A stretch of DNA of 64,000 nt from Cystobacter fuscus DSM 2262 (GCF_000335475.2 NZ_ANAH02000009.1:434001-498000); one strand, 5' to 3'; positions 1-9,821 are shown, counted from the first letter of the stretch. Program-made: numbers and translations. Notes: a model not told the origin generated them from the sequence alone.

Positions 1-2
1 TG

Positions 3-911
3 GCCCAGATCGCGAGCATGCAACTCGTCGATGAGGGGCCTCCAGACGAGGTGCTCCAGGGACTGGTACAGGAGACGGCGCGAGCCTTCAATGTCCCCAT
101 CGCGCTCGTGTCGCTGGTGCTCGAGGATCGGCAGTGGTTCAAGGCCCACGTCGGGCTCAGCGGCAAGGTGCTCGAGGAGCGCGGCACCGAGCGCGAGGTG
201 GCGCTCTGCGCTCATGTCGTGGAGGCGGATCGGGCCGAGCCCCTGGTGGTCCCCGACGCCGCCACCCATCCCGTGTTCAGCAGCAACCGACTGGTGCGAG
301 AGGGTCTGTTTCGCTCGTACGCGGGTGCGCCCCTCATCACCAGTGAGGGCACGGTGCTGGGCACACTGTGCATCCTCGACCACAAGCCACTGGCCATCTC
401 CGCCGAGCAGGTGGACGGGTTGGTGGCACTGGCGCGCCGGGTGGCGGGGGAACTCGAGTTCCGCGCCCAGCTGAGCAAGAGCCAGCAGGCCTTGAAGCTG
501 GAGCGGAGTGCCCATGCGGTGGTCCGCTTGCAGGCGGACGTCCTGGCGGCCGCGCTCAACGGCCTGGAGGACGCGGTGGTGCTCTTCGACCACCAGCGCA
601 TCATCCTCTTCGCCAACGAGTCCATGGCCCTGCTGGCGGATCGCAACGCGTCGGAGCTCATTGGCATGGAGCGGCATACCTTCATCCGCCTCCTCTCCAG
701 CCGCTTCAAGGACTCCCTGGACTTCCTGCGGCGGATCCTCATTCCCGAGGAGGGCCCGTACGTGGCGCGAGAGGATTTCGAACTCAAGTCCTCACAGCGC
801 GTGCTGCGCTGGATGTCCAGGCCGGTGGCCTTCGCCGATGGCCACTTTGGCCAGCTCACCACCTACCGGGACGTGACGAATGAGGTGGAGCTCGCGCGGA
901 GACGTTCCTAG
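3..911 (+). CDS. GAF-PAS sensor protein, 5' end cut by window
   Basis: The frame is open from the first bases of the window, so the N-terminus probably lies outside; the first Met inside is at base 18. From that Met, residues 1-150 look like a GAF domain of the type that often follows a short helical leader in bacterial sensors (CAHVV, PLITSEGTVLGTLCILD motifs). Residues about 175-290 look like a PAS domain ending in a TTYRDVT motif typical of the PAS C-terminus. No kinase, cyclase or HTH follows before the stop, so it is probably a sensor or adaptor subunit. Ligand unknown. It converges with the kinase gene that ends at 938. Confidence 0.8.
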   Translation, partial: AQIASMQLVDEGPPDEVLQGLVQETARAFNVPIALVSLVLEDRQWFKAHVGLSGKVLEERGTEREVALCAHVVEADRAEPLVVPDAATHPVFSSNRLVREGLFRSYAGAPLITSEGTVLGTLCILDHKPLAISAEQVDGLVALARRVAGELEFRAQLSKSQQALKLERSAHAVVRLQADVLAAALNGLEDAVVLFDHQRIILFANESMALLADRNASELIGMERHTFIRLLSSRFKDSLDFLRRILIPEEGPYVAREDFELKSSQRVLRWMSRPVAFADGHFGQLTTYRDVTNEVELARRRS

Positions 912-937
912 CGTCTCCCCTGCCAGTTCTTGAATCA

Positions 938-3900
938 TCAGACTCCAACGCCATCACCTTCCTCCGTGCCCCATCGCTGACGGGCCAATGCCAAGACGCG
1001 GGCGTTCCCGGGCACCTGGCGCAGGAAGCGCTCGCGCGCGGCCTCGTCTGGAATGTCTCGGGCGCACCCGTGCACGCACCGCACGGCGCGACGAAGGGCG
1101 GCCTCGCCCTGCTCAGAGTCCCCCTCGGACAGGCAGACCTCGGCCAGCGTGAGGTGCACGTCGATGGACGCGGCCCCCTCCCCCCCCAGCACATCCAGCT
1201 CCCGCGTCGCGAGCATGGCCTGCTCGCGGGCCTCGGCCGTGCGCCCCTGGGAGAGCAACGAGGTGGCGAGCAGGGCACGGGCGAAGAGCCGGTAGGGAGG
1301 GTAGGGGGCCAGCACCTCGCAGGCTCCACGCGCCTGGGCCTCCGCTTCGGCCCACTCCCCGCGGTGGACGGCCACCCGCGCCAGCGCGGCCTGCACCCAC
1401 CCCGCGTGCAGCAATGGACTGACCCCCGCCATCTCCTCGCGAGCCAGCGTCACCGCATCCTCCCAATGAGCAGGGGTGGGGCCATGGGACAGCGTCGTGG
1501 ACAGGTGCGTGCGCACCACGGAGAGGCTGAGTGACTGCCCTTCTTCCCGGGCGCTGCCCAGGCACGCGCGCAGCTGCTCCTCGGCACCCGGCAGATCTCC
1601 CAGCGCCGCGAGCGCCTGTCCCCCCAGGGAGCGCGGCGTGTGCGAGCCACTCTCCGAGCCCGCCTCCAGGAAGGAGCTCGTGCTCTGTTGGGCGGACACG
1701 AAGGCCCGCCAGAATCTGCCCTCGAGGGCGTAGTGGACGAAATTCTGGGCCAGCCCCAACCACCCCCGTGTGACGGGCTCCCGCTCCAACTGCTGGGTGC
1801 CCACCTCGGCCATACGCTCGAGCAGCAGGGTGGCCTGCTCGCGATCACCCACCCAGGCGGCCGCACAGCACTGCTGCGCGAGCGCCTCGATGTAGGCCGC
1901 CTTCACGCCGGGCTCGGGCGTGGTGCGCAGCAGGAGCTGACCGAGCCTGACCATCTCCTCATGGCGCCCCAGCAGGCCGCCTCCACAGATGAGCAACCCC
2001 ATCAACTTGCACCACATGGCGTCCCCGGGCTCGAGTTGCGGCAGCACGGGCAGGCCCAGATCGAACATCACCGCGAACCCCTCGACCCAGGCGATGGCCA
2101 TGGCCCGGAGCGCGAGCAGTCGGACCCGCACCGGGCCCTCGGCCGCGCACGCCAGCGCCGCCTCCACGCACCGCAGTGTGCCGGGCATGTCATGGCGCGC
2201 GTAGAGGCGATCGGCCGCCTCGGCATGGAAGTGGGCGGCGCGCTCGGGTTGTCCTCCCAGCGAGGCGTGCTCGGCGAGCACCCGCGGGTCGCTCTCTCCG
2301 GCCTGCTCCAGCCACGCCCCCACCCGCTGATGGCCCGGGGGCTTCTGGGCGTCGGGAATGAGCCCGTAGACGGCGTCGCGCACCAGCGCGTGGCGGAAGA
2401 GGTACTCGTCTTCGCCGGGAAAGCAGCTGGCCGACCGTGGCTGTATCCACTCCTGCTCCACCAGGTACTGCAACCAGCTCCGCAGCTCCTCGGCCACCAC
2501 GTCACCGCCCAGCAGCGCCCTCACCCCGCCGGACCAGAAGGTACGACCGAAGAAGCTGGCGGCCAGCAACACCCGACGGGCCCCGGGCTCCAACCGCCCC
2601 AGGCGCGCCTGCAACATGGCCAGCACGGTCTCCGGCGTCCCCTCGCCTCCGCCCTCCGCCTGACCGCGGATGAGTTCCTCCAGGAACAGGGCATTGCCCG
2701 CGGCCTGCTCCACGAGCTTGTCGACGAGCGCGTCCGGCACGTGCGAGCCCAGCACCTCATGCACCAACCGAGCGCTGGCCTTGCGGCTCAACCCACGCAG
2801 GGGCACGGACTGCAGCCGCTGCGTCCACGGCCCGGGAAGCAACTGCTCCAGCTCGGGCCGCGCCAGGGCCAGCACCAGGAAGGGCTGCTCGGAGAGTTCC
2901 CGTAGCGCCTCGTCCATGAGTCGCACGGAGAGCATGTCCCCCCAGTGCAGATCCTCCAGCACCAGCAGCACCGGGTGGTGCGCGCACTCGGCCTTCAGGA
3001 AGGCCACCAACGCGCGACCCATGTGGATGCTCATCAGCCGTGGGTCCGCTCGCGCGGCGTGCAGGCGTGGGCTGTGCTCGTCGGGGAAGGGAAGGGAGCA
3101 CAGCTCACCGAGGAACTCCACCACCTCCTGAGCTCGAGCAGGCGGCAGGTGCTGGGACAGACGCCGCGAGAACCGGGCCCGGCGCTCCTCGAGCGGTTCT
3201 CCCCCGGAGATGCCACACAGCTGGCGCAGGGCCTGGCCCAGCAGGCCATCCGCCGAGCCCGCGCTCATGGGATCGCCCCGGCCGAGCAGCACCAGGGGAG
3301 CGGAGGCGTGGCGCTCCAGGCGGCGCAGGAACTCGTGACGCAGCCGGGACTTGCCCACGCCGGCGGGAGCCGTCATCAGCACGGCCTGGGCGGTGGACTC
3401 CTCCACGCAACGTTCATAGGTCATGTCGAGCAGCGCCAGCTCGTGCTCACGGCCCACGCAAGGGGTGGGCTTGCCCAGCAGGAGGCACGACTCGTCGGCG
3501 CCCAGTGGATCGCCGTGCAGCAGGATGAGACCGGAGGGAACGCGGGTGAGCCGGAAGCCGGAGCGGAGCAGCCCCGCCGTCACCTCGTCCAGCAGTACGG
3601 GAGTGGAGGCAGCCGGGGGCATCGGCTCCGCCTGCCGCAGCAACTGGCCCGCGCGATCCATGGCCTCGCCCACGGGCAGGTGGGAAGCGAGCGTGCCGAG
3701 GCCCGTGGTGAGCACCACGATGGCCTCGGGCCAGCGCGCCACCACGGAGAGCGCGCAGCGGGCGGCGAGCGTGGCGGGATCCGTGGCCGAGCCGAGGGAC
3801 GCCACGAGGGTGAGCACCAGGGCGCCGTTGGCCAGCAACTCCACGCGAGCCCCCTGGGGAGCGAGCAGGGTGTACAGCGAGTCGCGGAGCGCCTGGCGCG

Positions 3901-4918
3901 AGAGATGCTCCGCGGAGCCTTGCTCCACGGGGGTACGCGGCGCGGCCATCAGCACGGTGACCAGTTGCCGCCCCGCCTCGGCGAAGCTGGGAAGAGGAGC
4001 GCCCACGGGCGCGGCGGCACCAGCGCCCTCCTCCAGGTGGGAGAGCAGCTGCTCCAGCGCGCCGCGCAGGGCCATGGCATCCGGCAGCCGGCGCGAGGGA
4101 TCCTTGGCCAGCATGCGCTCGAGCAACTCCTGCAAGGCCACGGGCAGCTCCGGGCGGAGCTGGCGCGGCGGCACGGGCTCGGTGAAGAGGATCTTCGCCA
4201 GGGCCGCCATCATGTGGGGCGCGCGGAAGGGTGGCTGGCCGGTGAGGCACTCGTAGAGGACGCAGCCCAGCGAGAAGATGTCGACGCTGGAGGTGAGCTG
4301 GGTCTGGCTGGAGACCTGCTCTGGCGCCATGTAGCCGGGGGTGCCCAGCAGCATCTTGCCGGCCGTCATGGCGGAGGAGGGCATCACATGGCGAGCCAGA
4401 CCAAAGTCCAGCAGCAGCACCTGCTCGGGGCGGCCCTGGCGAAGGAAGAGGTTGGAGGGCTTGAGGTCGCGGTGGATGATGCCGTGCTGGTGGGCCACCA
4501 CGAGTGCCTGGGTGGCGTGGCGGAGCAGGGACAGCGTCTCGGCCAGGCTCAGGGGTTGGCGCGCGAGGCGCTGAGACAAATCCTCGCCCTCCAGCCACTC
4601 CATGACGAGAAAGGGCCGCCCCTGCTCGGAGAGGCCATGGGCGATGTAGGAGACGATGCCCGGGTGGCGCAGCGTGGAGAGCAGCTCGGCCTCGCGGGTG
4701 AAGCGACGAGGAGAGTCGGAGCTGGAGCCGGGGTGCAGCAGCTTGAGCGCCACGTGCTGGCCGGAGAGCGCATCGGTGGCCCGATAGACAGTTCCCATCC
4801 CCCCTCGGCCCGCGAGGGTTTCCACCGTGAAGCGGCCGGCGATGACACTGCCCTCCTTCAACGAATCCGTCGGGGCGGGTGGCTCGGAGTGCGCCAGCCA
4901 GGTGTGGGTGCTGTCCAT
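938..4918 (-). CDS. Ser/Thr protein kinase fused to AAA ATPase and TPR-like region
   Basis: A 1326-residue protein of a architecture common in myxobacteria. The N-terminal Hanks-type kinase has a glycine loop (GRGGMG, residues 37-42), the invariant Lys at about 59, HRDLKPSN at 149-156 and DFG at 171-173, followed by a GTPGYMAPE activation segment; all catalytic residues are present. A middle region of unclear fold is followed by an AAA_16-type ATPase that opens with a CVGRE motif, has a P-loop (APAGVGKS) and a Walker B-like VLEDLHWGD. The C-terminal half is helical and TPR-like. No membrane segment is evident, so it should be cytoplasmic. The family is thought to couple phosphorylation to NTP-driven signalling; the substrate is unknown. 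Start ATG at 4918, with the kinase domain beginning about 27 residues later. Confidence 0.93.
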   Translation of the reverse strand: MDSTHTWLAHSEPPAPTDSLKEGSVIAGRFTVETLAGRGGMGTVYRATDALSGQHVALKLLHPGSSSDSPRRFTREAELLSTLRHPGIVSYIAHGLSEQGRPFLVMEWLEGEDLSQRLARQPLSLAETLSLLRHATQALVVAHQHGIIHRDLKPSNLFLRQGRPEQVLLLDFGLARHVMPSSAMTAGKMLLGTPGYMAPEQVSSQTQLTSSVDIFSLGCVLYECLTGQPPFRAPHMMAALAKILFTEPVPPRQLRPELPVALQELLERMLAKDPSRRLPDAMALRGALEQLLSHLEEGAGAAAPVGAPLPSFAEAGRQLVTVLMAAPRTPVEQGSAEHLSRQALRDSLYTLLAPQGARVELLANGALVLTLVASLGSATDPATLAARCALSVVARWPEAIVVLTTGLGTLASHLPVGEAMDRAGQLLRQAEPMPPAASTPVLLDEVTAGLLRSGFRLTRVPSGLILLHGDPLGADESCLLLGKPTPCVGREHELALLDMTYERCVEESTAQAVLMTAPAGVGKSRLRHEFLRRLERHASAPLVLLGRGDPMSAGSADGLLGQALRQLCGISGGEPLEERRARFSRRLSQHLPPARAQEVVEFLGELCSLPFPDEHSPRLHAARADPRLMSIHMGRALVAFLKAECAHHPVLLVLEDLHWGDMLSVRLMDEALRELSEQPFLVLALARPELEQLLPGPWTQRLQSVPLRGLSRKASARLVHEVLGSHVPDALVDKLVEQAAGNALFLEELIRGQAEGGGEGTPETVLAMLQARLGRLEPGARRVLLAASFFGRTFWSGGVRALLGGDVVAEELRSWLQYLVEQEWIQPRSASCFPGEDEYLFRHALVRDAVYGLIPDAQKPPGHQRVGAWLEQAGESDPRVLAEHASLGGQPERAAHFHAEAADRLYARHDMPGTLRCVEAALACAAEGPVRVRLLALRAMAIAWVEGFAVMFDLGLPVLPQLEPGDAMWCKLMGLLICGGGLLGRHEEMVRLGQLLLRTTPEPGVKAAYIEALAQQCCAAAWVGDREQATLLLERMAEVGTQQLEREPVTRGWLGLAQNFVHYALEGRFWRAFVSAQQSTSSFLEAGSESGSHTPRSLGGQALAALGDLPGAEEQLRACLGSAREEGQSLSLSVVRTHLSTTLSHGPTPAHWEDAVTLAREEMAGVSPLLHAGWVQAALARVAVHRGEWAEAEAQARGACEVLAPYPPYRLFARALLATSLLSQGRTAEAREQAMLATRELDVLGGEGAASIDVHLTLAEVCLSEGDSEQGEAALRRAVRCVHGCARDIPDEAARERFLRQVPGNARVLALARQRWGTEEGDGVGV

Positions 4919-5204
4919 GGGGGCGGAGCTTAACGCCCGACTCTCGGAGCGGCCTACTCTCTCTTCCCCAGGGCATCAACATCCGACGACCCTCACCCGG
5001 GGTTCACCTCCATGATCGGCTGCCCGGAAGCCGGGCAGCCAGCGGGTGCGGCTCGCCGCCGAGCGCGATGGCCGACTGACCGGTCTCGCGCATGAGGTGA
5101 ACATGCAGAGCACCTCGCTTGAGGAGTATTGCGAGCAGACGGCGACCGTCACGCGCTCGCTCTACGCGGCCCCGAACCGGTTCAGCGTGTCAGGTGCGCT
5201 CGTC

Positions 5205-6362
5205 TCACAACCTGGGGCGTAAGAAGACGCCCTTGGCCTGCGCGACCACGATCCTTGGATCTTCCCACGCCAGGTCCGGGATCGCGTAGATGAACGGCTC
5301 ATACTGCACGCCGTAGTTGTGCGCGACATCCATGACCTCGTGGAAGGTGTGATAGGGCGTCGCGGATTTGTCATAGGAAACCCGCCAGTACGCGAAGATA
5401 CACCACGCCATGGCCTCCAGTTCCTGCGGGGAGGCGCCCAGCCATTGAGCGAAGTCCAGCATGCGCGCCGTGGTCTGGGAATTTCCCGCCCACACGGGCA
5501 TGAAGTGCATGTCCGCCGTCTCGGTCAGAGGATTTTCCGGATCACGCGTGGAGACATGCTCAAGCCACTTCATGTTTGGCATGGCGGACGCGGCGTATTT
5601 CCCCTTTTTCGACCGCTCATCGGAGCCAACGATCTTGCGGACGAGTCCATTGCCGGGCTCGAACACCGTCGCGACGTAGGAGTTCTCGCCGGAGGTGCGG
5701 GCCAGCAGGCCTGCCCCCGCCGTGGCATGCTTCGTGACGTCCACGCTGCTGAAGTACTCCATCAGATCGTGGACGATCTCGATCTTCCGTGTGACCTTGA
5801 TGCTCTTCGGATAGAGGATTCCCCAGAAGGGGGGATCGCGACGGAAGTATGTCTGATAGGCGCCCCAGCTCTGGCCCTTGTGGTCCCCGTACTCGATCTT
5901 CCCCGTCTTCCACTCTTGATGAATCTTCTCCTTCTGGTCCTTCTCCAGTGTTCTCACCTTCTCCCAGGCCCGCTGGAGCAGGACTCCGAGCAGCTTGTCG
6001 ACGGTGCCATGGCTCAGGACGAGGAAGGCGAGCTGCTTCTCGAATTGACGGTTCTCCTTGGCGTTGACCCAGGCGATGACGCCCTTCGCCAGGTGTGCAA
6101 GGCTTTGATAGGCGCGCGCCTGGATCTTCTTCCCGACGAGGCCCTCGGGGTGGGAGGTACCCACATCCGTCTTCAGGTAGGCCTTCGGGTAGACGCTGAT
6201 CCACTTCTGGAGCTGGTGCAGAATGGCTTCCCGCTTCTCGCGGTAGATGGCCTGGAGCTTGGGGGTGGTCTCCAGATAGGCCTCGATTCCCGGTAGCACC
6301 TCGTCGAGACGGGTGATGACCTTCCACTGCTTGTTTGCCGAATCGTAGAGGCGCAAGGACAT
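5205..6362 (-). CDS. Uncharacterised 385-residue protein
   Basis: The frame stays open upstream to 6593, but that stretch is low-complexity Arg/Ala/Ser. I place the start at the ATG at 6362 (MSLRLYDSANKQW), where protein-like sequence begins. The body is mostly alpha-helical and charged with Lys-rich stretches, and codon use is less GC-rich than its neighbours. The C-terminal third contains HFMPVWAG, TTARMLDFAQWLGA and TPYHTFHEVMDVA motifs. From memory this resembles C-terminal domains of some proteins encoded with contractile-injection-system loci, but I cannot verify this and no such locus is visible here. No signal peptide or membrane segment. Function unknown. Confidence 0.8.
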   Translation of the reverse strand: MSLRLYDSANKQWKVITRLDEVLPGIEAYLETTPKLQAIYREKREAILHQLQKWISVYPKAYLKTDVGTSHPEGLVGKKIQARAYQSLAHLAKGVIAWVNAKENRQFEKQLAFLVLSHGTVDKLLGVLLQRAWEKVRTLEKDQKEKIHQEWKTGKIEYGDHKGQSWGAYQTYFRRDPPFWGILYPKSIKVTRKIEIVHDLMEYFSSVDVTKHATAGAGLLARTSGENSYVATVFEPGNGLVRKIVGSDERSKKGKYAASAMPNMKWLEHVSTRDPENPLTETADMHFMPVWAGNSQTTARMLDFAQWLGASPQELEAMAWCIFAYWRVSYDKSATPYHTFHEVMDVAHNYGVQYEPFIYAIPDLAWEDPRIVVAQAKGVFLRPRL

Positions 6363-6882
6363 GGGATTCGAGCTCCAGGTGAAGTGGCGAGCCCTGGAGC
6401 ATAGGCGAAATCGCGAGCTTCGGTGGGCCGGACAGCACCCATGCGCTGCCGCCCGGGACGGCCCCTCCTCACTGAGCGGGGTCGGCGAAGGTCGTGCCCG
6501 CGCCAATCTCGTCGAACCAGAGGCTGCGCGTCCCCTGGCTGCCCTGCACGTGGCATGTGCCCGTTGTCGTGCTGAAGGAGTTGGAGCGCCCACCGGGCAC
6601 CCGCCGCATCGCCTTCTCCCGGACGCTCGCGGCCGGTGTGCCGGTCAGAGGGGGGCGCCGAGCTGTGCGCCGAGCTGGTGGACAGGCCGTGCAACTCCCT
6701 TTGGGCACACGCCTGCTCAGGCTGAGTTCCCCTCAGGGGCGAGGCAGAGGGCTTGGGCCCGTGGGCAACCGCGGCCCGGCGCTCAACACCACGCGAGCCG
6801 CGGTGGCCCCCGCGCTGGGGCTCGCGTGGGTCGTTGCAAGTCCCTACTTTTTCAGCCGCCTGCTAGAGTATAGGACGACGAT
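6363..6882. other. Intergenic stretch with a possible gene remnant
   Basis: This 520-base gap separates divergent genes. On the minus strand 6469-6708 is an open frame starting with GTG whose last 35 residues look protein-like (TGTCHVQGSQGTRSLWFDE, ending ADPAQ), while its first half is Arg/Pro-rich and not convincing. It could be the C-terminal remnant of a lost gene upstream of the 385-residue protein, or chance coding. Promoters for both flanking genes must lie here, but I see no clear consensus. Confidence 0.35.
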
Positions 6883-7578
6883 ATGATGCTCGATGAAATG
6901 GGCCGCGAGGTGTCCTTCGAGGACATCTCGGCCCGCTACCGTGGCCATGAATCGCTGGACTGGTTCCTCGAAACGCGCGACCTCAACGACGAGGCGCCAC
7001 GCCCCCGCATCATCGAAGGCGGCCTCGACGTCACCCACGAGCTGCGGACCAGCGACGGCCCCTGGGCCTTCATCATCGACGGAGATCTCGTGACGACGGG
7101 GGATCTCGTCTTCACGACCGAGGGCGCCGGCACTTGCGCGCTCATCGTGACGGGCAACGTCCGCGCACGGAACATCGCCTATGGGGGCAGCGCGCGCGTC
7201 GCGGTGGACGGCGATATCACGGCGTCCGGGGTCATCATTGGAAGCTGGGGAAGCGATGGCGCGGTGCTTGGAACCAGTGGAGTCCTGACCGCGCGGGCGG
7301 TGTTGCTCGACCCGCACACCCCTATCTGGGCGAACGCGGGCGGGCCGCGCTCCGTGCCCGAGGCCTTCCGCACCCTCATCGTCGGAGGCAGGGGCTGGCG
7401 GGAGTTCGAGCCCGACATCGACGCCGACCTGCCCGAGAACGGCGAGCAGACCTTCGTGCCCGAGGTGCTCAAGAACGGCATGCTCGACCTCTACCTGGCC
7501 AGGAAGCACGCGGAGCGGGGCGGCAGCCCGTTCCTCCCCGAGGTCGAGCAGTCCCTGCGCGCGAAGAAGGGCCTTTGA
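6883..7578 (+). CDS. Beta-helix-like protein of unknown function
   Basis: A 231-residue cytoplasmic-looking protein starting at tandem ATG codons (6883 and 6886). Residues about 60-150 form short alternating beta repeats (IIDGDLVTTGDL, LIVTGNVRARNI, VAVDGDITASGVI), the pattern of a parallel beta-helix or bactofilin-like fold. The ends are helical and charged. No catalytic motif, signal peptide or membrane segment. Proteins with such repeats occur as uncharacterised families in myxobacteria; a role in polymer formation is a guess. Stand-alone gene. Confidence 0.75.
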   Translation: MMLDEMGREVSFEDISARYRGHESLDWFLETRDLNDEAPRPRIIEGGLDVTHELRTSDGPWAFIIDGDLVTTGDLVFTTEGAGTCALIVTGNVRARNIAYGGSARVAVDGDITASGVIIGSWGSDGAVLGTSGVLTARAVLLDPHTPIWANAGGPRSVPEAFRTLIVGGRGWREFEPDIDADLPENGEQTFVPEVLKNGMLDLYLARKHAERGGSPFLPEVEQSLRAKKGL

Positions 7579-7913
7579 ATGCCGGAAAACGACAGAGCCC
7601 CCGCCCTGGGCCAAGCAGCCCCAGGACGCTGCTTCCTCCCACTGCGGGGGGGGCCAGGCTGGGCACAGGTGTGTCTATAGCGGCTGCAGGGCCGGGACGG
7701 CACCCCTTCTGATGACTGACCCACGTGGGGCCGTAATCAGGGGCGAGGGAAGGGGAGTGGGCCCTTATAGAATCCTTCCGCCATTCGCCTCGCGACCTCC
7801 GCAGGTACGCGGCGTTCTTCACCCGCTGCTCGGGATCCGAAGCCGAGCCGGGCAGGGGCGCGCCGTTCCTGTGTCCCTCGCCCGTTCCGGAAGCGGGCAG
7901 GCCGGCGCGGCTG
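7579..7913. other. Gap between convergent genes
   Basis: This 335-base stretch lies between the stop of the beta-helix-like gene and the stop of the glutathione transferase. It holds GC-rich short inverted repeats (for example around 7600-7660) that could end transcription, without a clear U-tract. I see no convincing gene. Confidence 0.5.
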
Positions 7914-8630
7914 CTAAGCCGGTTGCGGATTGCGTCGCGGAATCTCCAGTCCTCGCGCCACCGCCGGCCGCGCCACGAAGGCGTCGACCGCGCGCGTGAC
8001 GTTGGGGAAGTCCTGGATGCCGACCAGATCGCCGGCGCCATAGAATCCGAGCAGGTTGCGTACCCAGGGCAGAATCGCGATATCCGCGATCGTATAGTCG
8101 TCGCCCATCACCCACTGCCGTCCTTCCAGCCGCTGGTTCAGCACGCCGAGCAGGCGGCGCGATTCCGCCGCATAGCGGTCGCGCGGACGCTTGTCTTCAT
8201 ATTCCTTGCCAGCGAATTTATGGAAGAAGCCGAGCTGGCCGAACATCGGCCCGATGCCGCCCATCTGGAACATCAGCCACTGTATGGTTTCGTAGCGGGC
8301 CGCGGGATCGTCCGGCATGCATTTGCCGCTCTTCTCCGCCAGGTAGATCAGGATGGCGCCGGACTCGAACAGCGCCAGCGGACTGCCTCCGGGACCGTCG
8401 GGGTCGATGATGGCGGGGATCTTGTTGTTCGGGTTCAGGGACAGGAACTCCGGCGACATCTGGTCATTGGTCTCGAAACTGACCAGGTGCGGTTCGTACG
8501 GCAGTCCGGTCTCTTCGAGCATGATGGATGCCTTCACCCCGTTCGGTGTCGGCAACGAATAAAGCTGGATCCGGTCGGGATGGCTGGCCGGCCATTTTCT
8601 GGTGATGGGATAGGCTGAAAGATCGCTCAT
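7914..8630 (-). CDS. Glutathione S-transferase, YghU/YfcG-like
   Basis: The start is the ATG at 8630 (MSDLSAYPITRKW), preceded by a GGAGC ribosome site; upstream in-frame sequence is not protein-like. The 238-residue protein has a thioredoxin-fold N-domain (LYSLPTPNGVKASIMLEE, NPNNKIPAI, FESGAILIYLAEKSG) and a helical C-domain (WVMGDDYTIADIAILPW). The extended N-terminus and the NGVK motif fit Nu-class enzymes such as YghU and YfcG, which act as glutathione-dependent disulfide reductases or peroxidases. Codon choice is less GC3-biased than in the neighbours and resembles a proteobacterial gene, suggesting transfer. Cytoplasmic. Confidence 0.9.
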   Translation of the reverse strand: MSDLSAYPITRKWPASHPDRIQLYSLPTPNGVKASIMLEETGLPYEPHLVSFETNDQMSPEFLSLNPNNKIPAIIDPDGPGGSPLALFESGAILIYLAEKSGKCMPDDPAARYETIQWLMFQMGGIGPMFGQLGFFHKFAGKEYEDKRPRDRYAAESRRLLGVLNQRLEGRQWVMGDDYTIADIAILPWVRNLLGFYGAGDLVGIQDFPNVTRAVDAFVARPAVARGLEIPRRNPQPA

Positions 8631-8846
8631 CGTAGCTCCGGTATCGGTGGTGGTGGATTGGGGGTCGACCACCGACGTGATACGGCGTCCAGGCCAGGGG
8701 TGCAATGATAACAACGTCGCGGCGCGGCTGCCGGCACAGGCCTTCCTGGCTCTCGGTGTATCATCCGGACATACCGGAGCCATGGGATACGCCTGTTCCT
8801 CTGGCTCCGGCTTCGCCCCTGCTCGGGGGGCGCCTTCCGGGGAGCG

Positions 8847-9821
8847 TCAGTTGATTCGCATCACGAACTTGCCCAGGTGATGCTTGAGCACCTCCTGCTG
8901 CGCCTTCGCCGCCTCCTCCAGCGCGTAGACGCGGCCAATCTCCATATGGAAGGGGCCGGCTTCGATCAGCTCGTTGATGCGCTCGAGGGACTTGGGGTTG
9001 GGGAGGCCGTCGTAGGCCTTCGTCTGAACCCCTTCGGGCCCTTTCGGCGCGGGCTCCACGCCGTTCGGGTACGCGATGCGCCCTCCCTTGCGGACGTGGC
9101 GGAGCAGGGGCTCGGCGGCGTCACCCCTCGCCAGCACCAGCGCGGCGTCGAAGCCTTCCGGCGCGAAGTCGCGGCAGGCCTTCTCCAGGTCTCCCTGTTT
9201 GCCGTCCACCACCGCGTCAGCGCCCAGCCTCCTGACCAACTCCACGCCGTCCTCGCCGGAGGCGACCGCCAGCACCTTCGCTCCCATCCTCCGGGCCAGT
9301 TGCAGCGCGAGGTGCCCCAGGCCTCCACTGGCTCCGAAGAGCAGCAGCTTTTGCCCGGACTCGAGCTGGAGATGGTCCTCCAGGCCCTGGATGGCCGTGA
9401 CACCATCCCCCCCGAGCGCGGCGGCCTCTTCCACCGTCAGCCCCTTGGGCACCTTCGCCGCATGCTCCGCCTTCACCGCGACGTACTCCGCGTAGAAGCC
9501 TCCCTTGGGACTCATGAACGCGGTGCCGTAGACGGTGTCGCCGACCTTGCGGTCCCTCACGTTCTTGCCTACGGCGATGACTTCCCCCGCTCCGTCGGTG
9601 CCGGGCACGTACGGGAAGCGGGGCCCGCCGGGGACCATGTCCTTCATTTCGCCTTCGCGCTCCAGGTGGTCCCAGACTCCGATCCCCGCCACCGCGACGC
9701 GGATGAGGATTTCGTCGTCGCCACAGGCAGGCACGGAGATGGACTTGATACCCAGCACCTCTGGGCCGCCGAAGGTGTCGAGCGCCGCGGCCTTCATCTT
9801 GTCGGGAATGGACGATGCCAT
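8847..9821 (-). CDS. NADP-dependent quinone/alcohol reductase, zinc-free MDR family
   Basis: Start ATG at 9821 (MASSIPDKMKAAAL) with a strong GAAGGAG site seven bases upstream; 324 residues. It has the MDR N-terminal fold (VPACGDDEILIRV, PGTDGAGEVIAVG) and a Rossmann nucleotide site (LLFGASGGLGHLALQLARRMGA, of which GASGGLG is the core). The structural-zinc cysteine cluster of alcohol dehydrogenases is absent, which fits quinone oxidoreductase-like enzymes. Likely reduces quinones or enals with NADPH. It is transcribed in the same direction as the glutathione transferase about 200 bases downstream; both fit detoxification but there is no evidence for one transcript. Confidence 0.9.
   Translation of the reverse strand: MASSIPDKMKAAALDTFGGPEVLGIKSISVPACGDDEILIRVAVAGIGVWDHLEREGEMKDMVPGGPRFPYVPGTDGAGEVIAVGKNVRDRKVGDTVYGTAFMSPKGGFYAEYVAVKAEHAAKVPKGLTVEEAAALGGDGVTAIQGLEDHLQLESGQKLLLFGASGGLGHLALQLARRMGAKVLAVASGEDGVELVRRLGADAVVDGKQGDLEKACRDFAPEGFDAALVLARGDAAEPLLRHVRKGGRIAYPNGVEPAPKGPEGVQTKAYDGLPNPKSLERINELIEAGPFHMEIGRVYALEEAAKAQQEVLKHHLGKFVMRIN

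Noticed and set aside
2945-4933. A 662-codon open frame on the plus strand opposite the kinase-ATPase gene
   Set aside because: It is antisense to conserved kinase motifs, is Gln/His/Gly-rich without any domain, and reflects GC-rich codon bias of the real gene.
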